7,705 nt of DNA, from assembly GCA_017427625.1 (NCBI GenBank), contig JAFRSL010000186.1, forward strand, positions 1-7,705, given 5' to 3'. The stretch comes from Synergistaceae bacterium (lineage in GTDB: Bacteria; Synergistota; Synergistia; Synergistales; Aminobacteriaceae). The translations under genes and the position numbers were made by a program. This document shows positions 1-6,419 of this stretch, in pieces (positions within the stretch are counted from its first letter, which is position 1; each line of letters begins with the position of its first letter). Below the pieces are notes generated by a model, which had not been told where the DNA came from, ran no database searches, and worked only from the letters and a program-made list of their open reading frames with translations.

Positions 1-372
1 TCCGTGAACAAGCCCGAACAATCCCACGATGTTCTGGTCTGTCTTCACGATGTCGATTTTGACAGTATGACCGCCACCGTCGATGAAGCCTTTGAACGGG
101 TAATCGCCGTTCTTTCCGATTGGTTCCCAGTCTGTGTAGCTTGAGAGGTCGAGGTCTGCCGTCAGCCTGTAGTACTTGCCGACCTTCATCGTGCCGTTGT
201 TGATGTCGTTCCGAACTTTGATGAGCGTCTCAACCGAATCGATTTCCCACGCGGACTCCTCGTCGTAGCCCTCAGTGAGATACCCCGCTTCGCCGTACAC
301 CACAGCCAAAGCCCCGCCCGCTGACCATGCCACTAACACGATGGCCAGCATAAACGCGATAATACGCCTCAT
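1..372 (-). CDS. Secreted surface-type protein, N-terminal part (GLUG/beta-helix-like repeat), cut by window edge
   Basis: The reading frame is open from an ATG at 372 to the window edge, giving 124 residues without a stop; the C-terminus lies outside. The protein starts with a clear signal peptide: Arg2-Arg3, a hydrophobic core at about residues 4-18, and an Ala-Leu-Ala at 21-23 that suits signal peptidase I cleavage. Mature sequence follows with L-T-A-D-L-D-L, W-E-P-I-G, F-K-G-F-I-D-G-G-G-H-T and G-L-F-G in order (about residues 83-122). This pattern is known from extracellular proteins with GLUG-type repeats, often adhesins or large surface proteins of anaerobes, which fold as beta-helices. 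The start is supported by GAGGAGG ten bases upstream. It follows ftsH in the same direction after 62 nt and probably has its own promoter. Substrate or partner cannot be told. Export is well supported; exact family is moderate. Confidence 0.8.
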   Translation of the reverse strand, partial: MRRIIAFMLAIVLVAWSAGGALAVVYGEAGYLTEGYDEESAWEIDSVETLIKVRNDINNGTMKVGKYYRLTADLDLSSYTDWEPIGKNGDYPFKGFIDGGGHTVKIDIVKTDQNIVGLFGLVHG

Positions 373-382
373 GATGATAATG

Positions 383-389
383 CCTCCTC
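383..389 (-). promoter_or_regulatory. Strong ribosome binding site of the secreted protein gene
   Basis: On the minus strand this reads GAGGAGG, a near-perfect match to the anti-Shine-Dalgarno sequence, followed by 10 nt and the ATG at 372. It fixes the start of the partial secreted protein, since no other in-frame ATG lies close by upstream. Confidence 0.8.
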
Positions 390-426
390 TTATAATAATA
401 TTGTGATGTTTACGATGATAAACGAT

Positions 427-455
427 ATTTTACCCTATTGCTCCGATAATTCCAA
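427..455 (-). promoter_or_regulatory. Candidate sigma-70-type promoter for the secreted protein gene
   Basis: On the minus strand there is TTGGAA at 455-450 (4 of 6 to TTGACA), a 17-nt spacer, and TAAAAT at 432-427 (5 of 6 to TATAAT). The element overlaps the last codons of ftsH and would start transcription near 420, leaving a leader of roughly 48 nt before the ATG at 372 with the ribosome binding site intact. A short inverted repeat, GTTTA-6 nt-TAAAC at 423-408, falls at the predicted start point and could be an operator or chance. This is pattern matching only; no experimental start is known. Confidence 0.4.
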
Positions 456-2306
456 TTCGCGGTCAACAATCGCCTGAATCTCCTCGTGGTTGATGACCTC
501 CTTGACCTGCAATACCCCAGCGACCTCGTGAAGTACCTTCTCATGTTCCCTCAGAATATCCGTCGCCTTTTTCTGCGCTTCATTGACGAGCCTCTTAATC
601 TCCGCGTCGATTACCTCAGCCGTTCCCTCGCCGACATCGTTCCTTACCTCCGAATTCCCCGAAAGGTACATCATCGACGGTGATGCGTAGCGTACAGGCC
701 CGAGCTTCTCAGACATTCCGAACTCCGTTACCATTCGGCGGGCTGTCTCCGTTGCGCGCTCAAGGTCATTCGATGCCCCCGTTGAGGCTTCCTTGAAGAT
801 GAGAAGTTCCGCTGCCCTTCCGCCGAGCATTACGGCCATTCGTGTGCGAAGTTCCTCCTCAGTGATGAGGTACTTGTCCTCAGTCGGCATGTTGAGGGTG
901 TAACCGAGTGCGCCCTTCGTGGTCGGGATTATGCTGACTTTGTGAACTGGGTCAGAGCCAGGAAGATAGCATGACACTAACGCATGGCCGGACTCGTGGT
1001 ATGCGACTTTCTTGCGGACTTCGGGGGTCAGCGGAGTCTTCCGCTGTAATCCTGCAACAACGCGCTCGATTGCGAGGTCAAAATCATTCATGGAAACTTT
1101 GTCGGCCTTACGTCTTGCGGCGAGGAGCGAGGCTTCGTTGGCGATATTTGCGAGGTCAGCACCAGAGAATCCCGGCGTAACCTTTGCGATTGAACGGAGG
1201 CTTATTGCGGGGTCAAGGGGAAGATTCTTCGTGTGAATCTTGAGGATTTCCTCGCGCCCTTCCTCCGTCGGCAAAACTACCTGAATCTGTCTGTCGAAAC
1301 GTCCAGGCCTCATCAATGCCTGGTCAAGAATCTCCGGCCTGTTGGTCGCGCCCATGATTACGACTCCGTTGTTCTGCTCGAAGCCGTCCATTTCCGCGAG
1401 AAGCTGATTGAGTGTTGCTTCCTGCTCGGAATTGCTGTTGAAGTTCCTCATTCTCGACTGGCCTATTGCGTCAATCTCATCGACGAAAATTATGCAGGGG
1501 GCTTTCTTCTTTGCCTGCTCGAAAAGGTCCCTCACCCTTGCCGCGCCGACACCAACAAACATTTCAACGAAGCTCGATCCCGTAATGAAGAAGAACGGAA
1601 CGCCAGCCTCGCCCGCACATGCCTTAGCGAGAAGAGTCTTTCCTGTACCGGGAGGGCCTACGAGGAGTACGCCCCGTGGTAATTTTGCGCCGAATTTGTC
1701 GAAGCGTTTGGGTTCTTTGAGGAAGTCGATGATCTCACGGAGTTCAACCTCAGCCTCGCCCGCACCGCCGATGTCGCTGAAGTGTACCCCGCTCATCTCG
1801 CCCTGAAGCTCTTTTGCCCTGCTCCGCCCGAACGTGAATATGCTTCCTCCGCCGCCGCGCATGTTGTTGAAGATGAAGTACCAGATTATTATCAGCGGAA
1901 GCATCGGGAGGAGTATGCCCATGAGTAGGTCTATCAGTCCGTCTCTCTGAGCGATCCCGCCGAATTTTATGTCAGCACTTGCAAGCCTCTCGATCAAGTA
2001 CGGGTCAAGAAGTTTCACCGCGCTCTTGACGTTGCCCTGCTGCTTTGTGCGCTTGGGGTTCAGAATTTTCCCGTCGACTATGGGGCGTTTGTCGGGGCTT
2101 ACGTCTTCCTTGAGGGCGTAAATGATTCGTGAGTCCGAGATGTCAACGTTCTCGATTTTTCCGTCGTTTAGGTCGGCAAGAAACTCGCTGTACGGGACTT
2201 CAGTTTTGCCCTCAGTGTAAGGCTTGTAAACGTACTCCGAGAAAAGCCACGCGACTATCAAGGCCACGAGGAAATACCATGCTGAAAATTTTTGTCCTTT
2301 GTTCAT
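435..2306 (-). CDS. ftsH: ATP-dependent zinc metalloprotease FtsH
   Basis: Membrane-anchored AAA+ protease that unfolds and degrades membrane proteins and unstable regulators at the inner face of the cytoplasmic membrane, acting as a hexamer. The 623-residue protein has all family parts in order: transmembrane helix at about 9-25, a periplasmic domain to about 124, a second helix at 125-147, a glycine-rich linker, then the AAA domain with Walker A GPPGTGKT (217-224), pore motif FVG (250-252), Walker B IIFVDEID (272-279) and the arginine-finger stretch with R333 and R336. The protease domain has the zinc motif HESGH (437-441), with D514 as the probable third ligand. The segment between Walker B and TLNQ (about 281-297) departs from the usual GRQRG...HDEREQ form. 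ATG at 2306 is preceded by AGGAGA at a 9-nt spacing. It lies 27 nt after the 147-aa gene with no terminator between, so it is probably co-transcribed. Confidence 0.98.
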   Translation of the reverse strand: MNKGQKFSAWYFLVALIVAWLFSEYVYKPYTEGKTEVPYSEFLADLNDGKIENVDISDSRIIYALKEDVSPDKRPIVDGKILNPKRTKQQGNVKSAVKLLDPYLIERLASADIKFGGIAQRDGLIDLLMGILLPMLPLIIIWYFIFNNMRGGGGSIFTFGRSRAKELQGEMSGVHFSDIGGAGEAEVELREIIDFLKEPKRFDKFGAKLPRGVLLVGPPGTGKTLLAKACAGEAGVPFFFITGSSFVEMFVGVGAARVRDLFEQAKKKAPCIIFVDEIDAIGQSRMRNFNSNSEQEATLNQLLAEMDGFEQNNGVVIMGATNRPEILDQALMRPGRFDRQIQVVLPTEEGREEILKIHTKNLPLDPAISLRSIAKVTPGFSGADLANIANEASLLAARRKADKVSMNDFDLAIERVVAGLQRKTPLTPEVRKKVAYHESGHALVSCYLPGSDPVHKVSIIPTTKGALGYTLNMPTEDKYLITEEELRTRMAVMLGGRAAELLIFKEASTGASNDLERATETARRMVTEFGMSEKLGPVRYASPSMMYLSGNSEVRNDVGEGTAEVIDAEIKRLVNEAQKKATDILREHEKVLHEVAGVLQVKEVINHEEIQAIVDRELELSEQ

Positions 2307-2333
2307 GTGTGAAAGTCTCCTGTGATTTTGAGA

Positions 2334-2777
2334 TTAAAGTCTTGCGCTTCTCAATAACGCTCTACCGCCTTCGTTGCGTCTTGTCCTGTTTCTGAGGCGG
2401 TCAAACTCATCTGAAATATTCTCTCTTTCTGACTGGCTCAAAGGCATAACGTCAAGAAAATCATTCACCTTTTTTTCGAGGTCGTCAATTTCCTTAGTGC
2501 CCGGAGGGATCGTCCTTCCAATATTTTTGAGGCTTGATATAGCTGTGTCGGCAATGAGTACGGCCATGTCGTGAAGCTCCTTGCTGTCATCGTCAGAAGA
2601 TGACGAGGGAGTTTTGTCGGCCTTGACTCTTGTCGCAAAACACAGGAATCCAACACTGACCGAGAGCCAAGCCGCGCCCCAGTCGATTTTGCCCTCGCTG
2701 AACATGTAGCCCGCGAAGATTGCCGTAATAATTCCCGCGCAGAAAAGCACCCAGCGTAAAATTCTGTCTAGCGTCAT
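2334..2777 (-). CDS. Small membrane protein of unknown function (two TM helices plus charged cytoplasmic tail)
   Basis: I do not recognise this 147-residue protein. It has two likely transmembrane helices (about residues 7-26 and 32-49), joined by a very short turn, so both ends should face the same side, probably the cytoplasm. A polar linker rich in Ser and Asp (58-65) follows, then charged helical stretches at about 66-88 and 94-135 that could form a coiled coil, and a strongly basic end (RNRTRR and several more Arg). No catalytic motif is visible. The start codon overlaps the gmk stop as ATGA, with AGGAAG 8 nt upstream, so translation is coupled to gmk; this argues that the gene is real. 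It ends 27 nt before ftsH. Its place after gmk is where rpoZ often sits, but the sequence has no resemblance to RNA polymerase omega. A role linked to FtsH at the membrane is conceivable only from position. Confidence 0.85.
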   Translation of the reverse strand: MTLDRILRWVLFCAGIITAIFAGYMFSEGKIDWGAAWLSVSVGFLCFATRVKADKTPSSSSDDDSKELHDMAVLIADTAISSLKNIGRTIPPGTKEIDDLEKKVNDFLDVMPLSQSERENISDEFDRLRNRTRRNEGGRALLRSARL

Positions 2778-3325
2778 AATATGATCTTCCTGAGTTCCTC
2801 ACATGCAGAATGTAAATCGTCGTTCACAATAATGTAGTCATACTCATCTTTAAGCGCGAGTTCTTTCAATGCGTTTTCGAGGCGGACGTTGAGGCTTTCC
2901 TGAGCTTCAGTTCCGCGACCTCTGAGTCTTCGTTCCAATACTTCAACGCTCGGCGGTGCGACGAAAATCAGAACGGCATCGGGCATTTTCTCCCTCACCT
3001 GCAACGCCCCCTGAACGTCAATCTCAAGAAGCACATCATGGCCGGCCTCAAGCTCCCTCACGACATCGGCCTTGAGTGTGCCGTAGTAGTCCTCATGAAC
3101 GTGGGCATATTCCAGGAACAAGCCCTGTGATATGTCCTCACGGAATTTCTCGCGCGAAATGAACCTGTATTCAACGCCGTCGGTCTCACCGTCTCTGGGT
3201 TTACGTGTGGTGCATGAGATTGAATACTTCAGGTTAGGCGCGTCATTGAGAGCGTTCTCCCTGAGAGTACCTTTTCCGACACCGCTGGGCCCTGAAAGTA
3301 CGAATAATCTTCCTGTCTTCATCAT
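2774..3325 (-). CDS. gmk: Guanylate kinase
   Basis: Cytosolic enzyme that phosphorylates GMP (and dGMP) with ATP to GDP, needed for GTP supply and for recycling GMP. From ATG at 3325 the protein has 183 residues, within the usual range for the family. Seen motifs: P-loop GPSGVGKG (12-19), GMP-binding segment TTRKPRDGE with R41 and R44, Y53, then EYAHVHEDYYGT (72-83), EIDVQG (101-106) and the arginine-rich lid RLRGRGTE. The frame stays open upstream to an ATG at 3364, which would add 13 residues unlike any guanylate kinase N-terminus and overlap yicC by 43 nt. I prefer 3325, where ATGA overlaps the yicC stop; the adjacent ATG at 3322 is also possible. No strong ribosome binding site is visible, so translation probably depends on coupling to yicC. 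The yicC-gmk pairing is widespread in bacteria. Confidence 0.96.
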   Translation of the reverse strand: MMKTGRLFVLSGPSGVGKGTLRENALNDAPNLKYSISCTTRKPRDGETDGVEYRFISREKFREDISQGLFLEYAHVHEDYYGTLKADVVRELEAGHDVLLEIDVQGALQVREKMPDAVLIFVAPPSVEVLERRLRGRGTEAQESLNVRLENALKELALKDEYDYIIVNDDLHSACEELRKIIL

Positions 3326-4206
3326 TCTATGTTCTGAATCTGCTCCCTCATTCTCTCGATACATGTCTTTGCCTCAACGACTCCCCATCTGAACTCGGTA
3401 TCATTGACCTTGCTTCCCATAGTGTTAATCTCCCTGTTCATCTCCTGAATCAGAAAGTCGAGTTTCTTCCCGCAAGATGACTCGTCCATTACCTGACGGA
3501 ATTTCCCAGTGTGAGCCTCAAGCCTTGCGGTCTCCTCCGAAACGTCCCATTTGTCCGACATCAATGCAACTTCCTGCGCGATTCTAGCCTCGTCAATATC
3601 GAGGTCATAATGTTCCATGACGCTCTCAATTCGAGTCCTGAGACTTTCAAGGGCCTCCGAGTTTGCGATGATCCAGCGTCCTTTGAGGGAGTCTATTATC
3701 TCCTCAAGTTTTGCGAGGTCAGCTTCGACTTTTGCCCTCAGCTTCTCGCCCTCAGTCTTCTTCATCTCCATTAGCGCGGCCACAGCGTCGAGTGTCAGTT
3801 TGTCCCAGATTTCGGGATTCTCGGAGGCTGCTTCCTCAGCGACATTGCTGGAATCATCGAGGACACCCGGCAACGCCAGGAAAGATGTTATATCGTTCGT
3901 AACTTCGAGGTTGTTGCGTTTTGCGATTCTTCGGACTTGATTAACGAGGCCCATCAATCCGTCATTGTCGAGGAGTGGAATTTTTGCGCCGGGATTCCAC
4001 GTTATCTCCGCCGAAAGTTTGACCTTACCGCGCGTTATATTGCTCCTGAGAATGGCTGCTATCCTGTTTTCGAGGGAGAATAATTCTCGCGGAAGCCTGA
4101 CGCTGAAATCCTGATACTTGTGGTTGACGGAGGTAATCTCAAACTTCACTGTCCCCCATTCAAACTCGTATGACTTGCTCCCGAATCCTGTCATGCTTAT
4201 GAACAT
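3322..4206 (-). CDS. yicC: YicC/YloC family endoribonuclease
   Basis: Member of the YicC/YloC family, whose characterised members in E. coli and B. subtilis act as endoribonucleases; natural substrates are only partly known. The 294-residue length is normal. The family signature is complete: SMTGFG at the N-terminus (4-9), VNHKYQDF and LPRELFSLE (27-47), LPGVL (112-116), then the C-terminal DUF1732-type region with EARIAQEVALMSDK (206-219), DFLIQEMNREINTMGSK (250-266) and the terminal REQIQNIE (287-294). The central region, about 140-200, is charged and likely a long helical segment. ATG at 4206 lies 2 nt after the plsC stop, with GGGGGA a few bases upstream, and the stop overlaps the gmk start. 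Neighbourhood with gmk is typical and supports the assignment. The RNase role here is inferred from the family and is not visible as a simple catalytic motif. Confidence 0.93.
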   Translation of the reverse strand: MFISMTGFGSKSYEFEWGTVKFEITSVNHKYQDFSVRLPRELFSLENRIAAILRSNITRGKVKLSAEITWNPGAKIPLLDNDGLMGLVNQVRRIAKRNNLEVTNDITSFLALPGVLDDSSNVAEEAASENPEIWDKLTLDAVAALMEMKKTEGEKLRAKVEADLAKLEEIIDSLKGRWIIANSEALESLRTRIESVMEHYDLDIDEARIAQEVALMSDKWDVSEETARLEAHTGKFRQVMDESSCGKKLDFLIQEMNREINTMGSKVNDTEFRWGVVEAKTCIERMREQIQNIE

Positions 4207-4208
4207 AG

Positions 4209-4835
4209 TTATTCCCCCGCCTCTAATTCCTTTATGGCTTTTGTGAGACTGTCCATGATGATCTTCCGGCCTTCCTTGCTGCTGTAGACTTCATCGCTGA
4301 ATCTCAAGGGCTTCCCGAAAGTTATACGGAGCTTCGAGGGTTTCACGAACGCTGAACCTGGAGGCATCGCCTTGAACGAGCCGTGAATGAATACAGGAAG
4401 TATCGGGGCGTGTTCATGCGCGGCAATGAGTGCGACTCCTGCTTCGAGCGGCTGAAGTTTCCCGTCGAGAGTCCTTCCTCCTTCCGGGAAAATCAGAACG
4501 TCGCTTCCCTCCTGATAGAGCTTCATGAAACCTTTTAACGCTCCTGCGGCTGACGCGTTGCTTGAACGTGAGACCGGGACAGCACCCAATGCCCTTATGC
4601 AAGTTCCGAGAAACCAGCCTGTGAAAAGTTCTTCCTTTGCGAGATAGCGCAGAGTTCGAGGGAAAAAGCACCCTACAATGAGCGGATCGAGATTGCTTGC
4701 ATGGTTGCAGGCGACGATGAATTTCTCGTTCGGGCTGAGTTTTTCGAGCCATTTTGACGAGCATCTGTTGTAGATTATGAGAAGTATCTTGAAGAAGTTT
4801 TTGACGATTGTGTAGAATATCCTATTCTGTTTCAT
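4209..4835 (-). CDS. plsC: 1-acyl-sn-glycerol-3-phosphate acyltransferase (PlsC type)
   Basis: Membrane-associated acyltransferase expected to add the second acyl chain to lysophosphatidic acid, giving phosphatidic acid for phospholipid synthesis. The 208-residue protein is of usual size for the short bacterial type. Motifs in order: HASNLDP (catalytic H45 and D50, the HX4D pair), KEELF (67-71), GAVPVSR (84-90), FPEGGRT (116-122, with Gly where many relatives have Thr) and ILPVFIHGS (145-153). A hydrophobic stretch at about 11-22 is likely the membrane contact helix. The gene overlaps the end of cmk by 14 nt and ends 2 nt before yicC. Position directly after cmk is a known arrangement in Clostridia-like genomes and supports a PlsC role. 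Acyl substrate specificity cannot be read from sequence, and related acyltransferases of lipid or ornithine-lipid synthesis remain possible. Confidence 0.88.
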   Translation of the reverse strand: MKQNRIFYTIVKNFFKILLIIYNRCSSKWLEKLSPNEKFIVACNHASNLDPLIVGCFFPRTLRYLAKEELFTGWFLGTCIRALGAVPVSRSSNASAAGALKGFMKLYQEGSDVLIFPEGGRTLDGKLQPLEAGVALIAAHEHAPILPVFIHGSFKAMPPGSAFVKPSKLRITFGKPLRFSDEVYSSKEGRKIIMDSLTKAIKELEAGE

Positions 4836-5490
4836 CGGGTAATTTTTCTCTCACTTTGCAAAGTATGAATTTCACGGCCTCATCTTCGGTCATGTCTGAT
4901 GTGTCTACGAATATTGCTCCTTCCGGAATTGTTAGCGGTGAGACTTCGCGGGTTGAATCGTTCTTGTCTCGCTCAATTATGGCCTTCAATATCTCGCCAT
5001 AATCGGCGGGCTTTCCCTTTGCGATGCGTTCTGTGTAACGTCGTTTTGCTCTTGCCTCGGGGCTTGCGGTGAGGAAGAATTTTGCCATTGCCTCCGGGAA
5101 AACTACGCTTCCGACATCACGGCCTTCCGCGACAATCGAGCCGTGTTTCTCCTGTTCCTTCTGGAGGGATAACAGGGCTTTCCTCACGGACGGGACAGCA
5201 GAATACATCGACGCTAATTCATCGACCATAGGAGTACGAATCTCGCCTGTAACGTCGAAATCATTAACGAGGACTTCCTTTCCGCGAAGCTCAATCTTAA
5301 TCTTGCTGAGAGCCTCGCGCATTATGTAGTCGTCAACAGCCCTGACTTCAGACTCGTACAATATCAGCGCAATGGCACGGTAAATTGCTCCGGTGTCGAG
5401 GTAATTTATCCCAAGCTCCCGCGCGACAGCCTTAGCAACCGAGCTTTTCCCTGCACCGGCAGGGCCGTCTATAGTGATTACGTATGACAT
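4822..5490 (-). CDS. cmk: Cytidylate (CMP/dCMP) kinase
   Basis: Cytosolic kinase that phosphorylates CMP and dCMP with ATP, recycling CMP released in RNA decay and phospholipid synthesis. At 222 residues it matches the usual length. Visible motifs: P-loop GPAGAGKSS (9-17), LDTGAIYRA (31-39), which lines the CMP pocket, EGRDVGSVVFP (122-132) with R124 and D125, and RDKNDSTREVSPL (174-186), the segment that supplies R181 and the lid contacts. The inserted CMP-binding region at about 60-100 is shorter in motif clarity but present. ATG at 5490 follows the HDOD gene stop by 6 nt; only a weak GAGAA lies before it, so translation may rely on ribosomes from upstream. The 3' end overlaps plsC by 14 nt. 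Link to plsC makes sense, since phospholipid synthesis from CDP-diacylglycerol frees CMP. Confidence 0.97.
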   Translation of the reverse strand: MSYVITIDGPAGAGKSSVAKAVARELGINYLDTGAIYRAIALILYESEVRAVDDYIMREALSKIKIELRGKEVLVNDFDVTGEIRTPMVDELASMYSAVPSVRKALLSLQKEQEKHGSIVAEGRDVGSVVFPEAMAKFFLTASPEARAKRRYTERIAKGKPADYGEILKAIIERDKNDSTREVSPLTIPEGAIFVDTSDMTEDEAVKFILCKVREKLPDETE

Positions 5491-5496
5491 TTCTCG

Positions 5497-6387
5497 CTAT
5501 AGTCCGGCCATGTCGCCCATATCTCCGGCAACGCTTCCCGCAAAGTCAATCATTTCCGAGAGAAGACCGTCGAAGTTCGTGATCCCGAGTCTCTCTATCG
5601 GTTCGGGGAACATGTACGCCTGCAAACCGTCAGCACCGAGTCCGATTCCCAGCATAAGGCATATCGCGTTCGCTGTCGTTACAACGTCGAGCAAAGGCTG
5701 ATACTGGGATAAATTTTCGGGCAGCTCATTGGGCTTGTGATGATACGCGATCGGTACGCTGTAAGACGGAGGCATTGCCCACTTCTCGACAAGAATTTCG
5801 CCTATTGCCGCGTGGTCAAAACCCAGAACTTTCGTCTCAGCTTCGGTGAATGGTATGTGCTTCTCCTCAACCATCTTGACGATTATCCCGTAACCGAATC
5901 TCACGTAGTCATTCAGGATTACTTTGCCGATGTCATGAAGAAGTCCGCCGACGTAAGCGTCCTCAGTGCTGACCTTCCCTGTGAGTCCCGCGAGATGCCT
6001 CGAAGTGTACGCAACCATCAGCGAGTGCCGCCAAAGTTCCCCGCGATCCAGCGCGTAACCTGTCAATCCCTTGTCCATCGCCGAGTAGACTGTAGCCGCA
6101 AGTATGATGTTGCTGACTGACTTGTAGCCCAGAAGAGCGATTGCCTCCGCAATATTGGAGATGCTTCTGCTTGCACCATAGGCCGCTGAGTTAGCGAGCT
6201 TGAGAATACGCAACACAAGCCCTTCATCGCGTGAGAGACTCTGAGCAACGTCCGCTGCATTGCTTTCGGGGTCATTCAGTTTTCTCATAGTCTCAAGTAC
6301 GAACTGGGGAAAGGATTTTATATTCTGCATGTTGCTTATTATTCTGGTTTTTATAAGCTCCCTCGATTTCTCATCAATTTCACTCAC
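5497..6387 (-). CDS. HDOD domain protein with HD-type metal-binding residues kept
   Basis: A 296-residue single-domain protein of the HDOD (HD-related output domain) family, which is linked to signalling, but whose biochemical activity is mostly unknown. The N-terminal half matches the family pattern: a proline-bearing IKSFPQFVLETMRKL segment, DEGLVLRILKLANSAAYG (54-71) and ISNIAEAIALLGYKSV (76-91). The second half keeps an HD-like set of possible metal ligands: H121 in LWRHS, H151-D152 in GLLHDIGK, H192 in FDHAAIG, H216-H217 in YHHKP and D234. Many HDOD proteins lack part of such a set, so residual phosphohydrolase activity is possible but unproven. The start is a GTG at 6387, with AAGGGGG and an 8-nt spacer upstream; the next in-frame ATG is residue 20 and lacks such a site. 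No receiver or GGDEF domain is fused. Placed between rluB and cmk, in the same transcription direction. Confidence 0.92.
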   Translation of the reverse strand: MSEIDEKSRELIKTRIISNMQNIKSFPQFVLETMRKLNDPESNAADVAQSLSRDEGLVLRILKLANSAAYGASRSISNIAEAIALLGYKSVSNIILAATVYSAMDKGLTGYALDRGELWRHSLMVAYTSRHLAGLTGKVSTEDAYVGGLLHDIGKVILNDYVRFGYGIIVKMVEEKHIPFTEAETKVLGFDHAAIGEILVEKWAMPPSYSVPIAYHHKPNELPENLSQYQPLLDVVTTANAICLMLGIGLGADGLQAYMFPEPIERLGITNFDGLLSEMIDFAGSVAGDMGDMAGL

Positions 6388-6395
6388 GGACTAAA

Positions 6396-6404
6396 CCCCC
6401 TTTT
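6396..6404 (-). promoter_or_regulatory. Ribosome binding site that decides the GTG start of the HDOD gene
   Basis: The minus strand reads AAAGGGGG-type sequence here, 8 nt before the GTG at 6387. It supports the GTG over the in-frame ATG 57 nt downstream. The surrounding 32-nt gap (6388-6419) has no hairpin or T-run, so no terminator separates this gene from the pseudouridine synthase gene upstream. Confidence 0.65.
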
Positions 6405-6419
6405 TGTATGGTGTAAAAA

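Noticed and set aside
391..402. TATTAT elements just upstream of the secreted protein gene as a -10 box
   Set aside because: Transcription from these would start inside or at the GAGGAGG ribosome binding site, and the matching -35 sequences are poor. The upstream TTGGAA-17-TAAAAT pair fits better.
408..423. Hairpin after ftsH as an intrinsic terminator
   Set aside because: Only a 5-bp A/T-rich stem with a 6-nt loop and no T-run after it on the minus strand; far too weak for an intrinsic terminator.
1060..1170. Repeated GCGAGGTC-like words in ftsH, also near 3715
   Set aside because: They are codons for recurring Asp-Leu-Ala peptides in unrelated genes, with irregular spacing; not a DNA repeat family or CRISPR.
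1233..1682. 149-codon open frame on the plus strand inside ftsH
   Set aside because: It lies wholly antisense to the AAA domain of ftsH, has no family motifs or ribosome binding site, and contains an implausible mix of residues. Long antisense frames are expected from the codon bias of these genes.
1408..1806. 132-codon open frame on the plus strand inside ftsH
   Set aside because: Antisense shadow of the same conserved ftsH segment, overlapping another antisense frame; low-complexity Ser/Pro-rich translation and no supporting signal.
2334..2777. The 147-aa gene as rpoZ (RNA polymerase omega), suggested by its place after gmk
   Set aside because: Omega is a short soluble protein; this one has two membrane helices and no omega-like N-terminal motif.
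3326..3364. Longer guanylate kinase with start at ATG 3364
   Set aside because: The 13 extra residues are polar and unlike guanylate kinase N-termini, and they would overlap yicC by 43 nt. The ATGA junction at 3325 matches the style of neighbouring genes.
5737..6120. 127-codon open frame on the plus strand inside the HDOD gene
   Set aside because: Antisense to conserved HD-motif codons; the translation resembles no family and there is no convincing initiation site.
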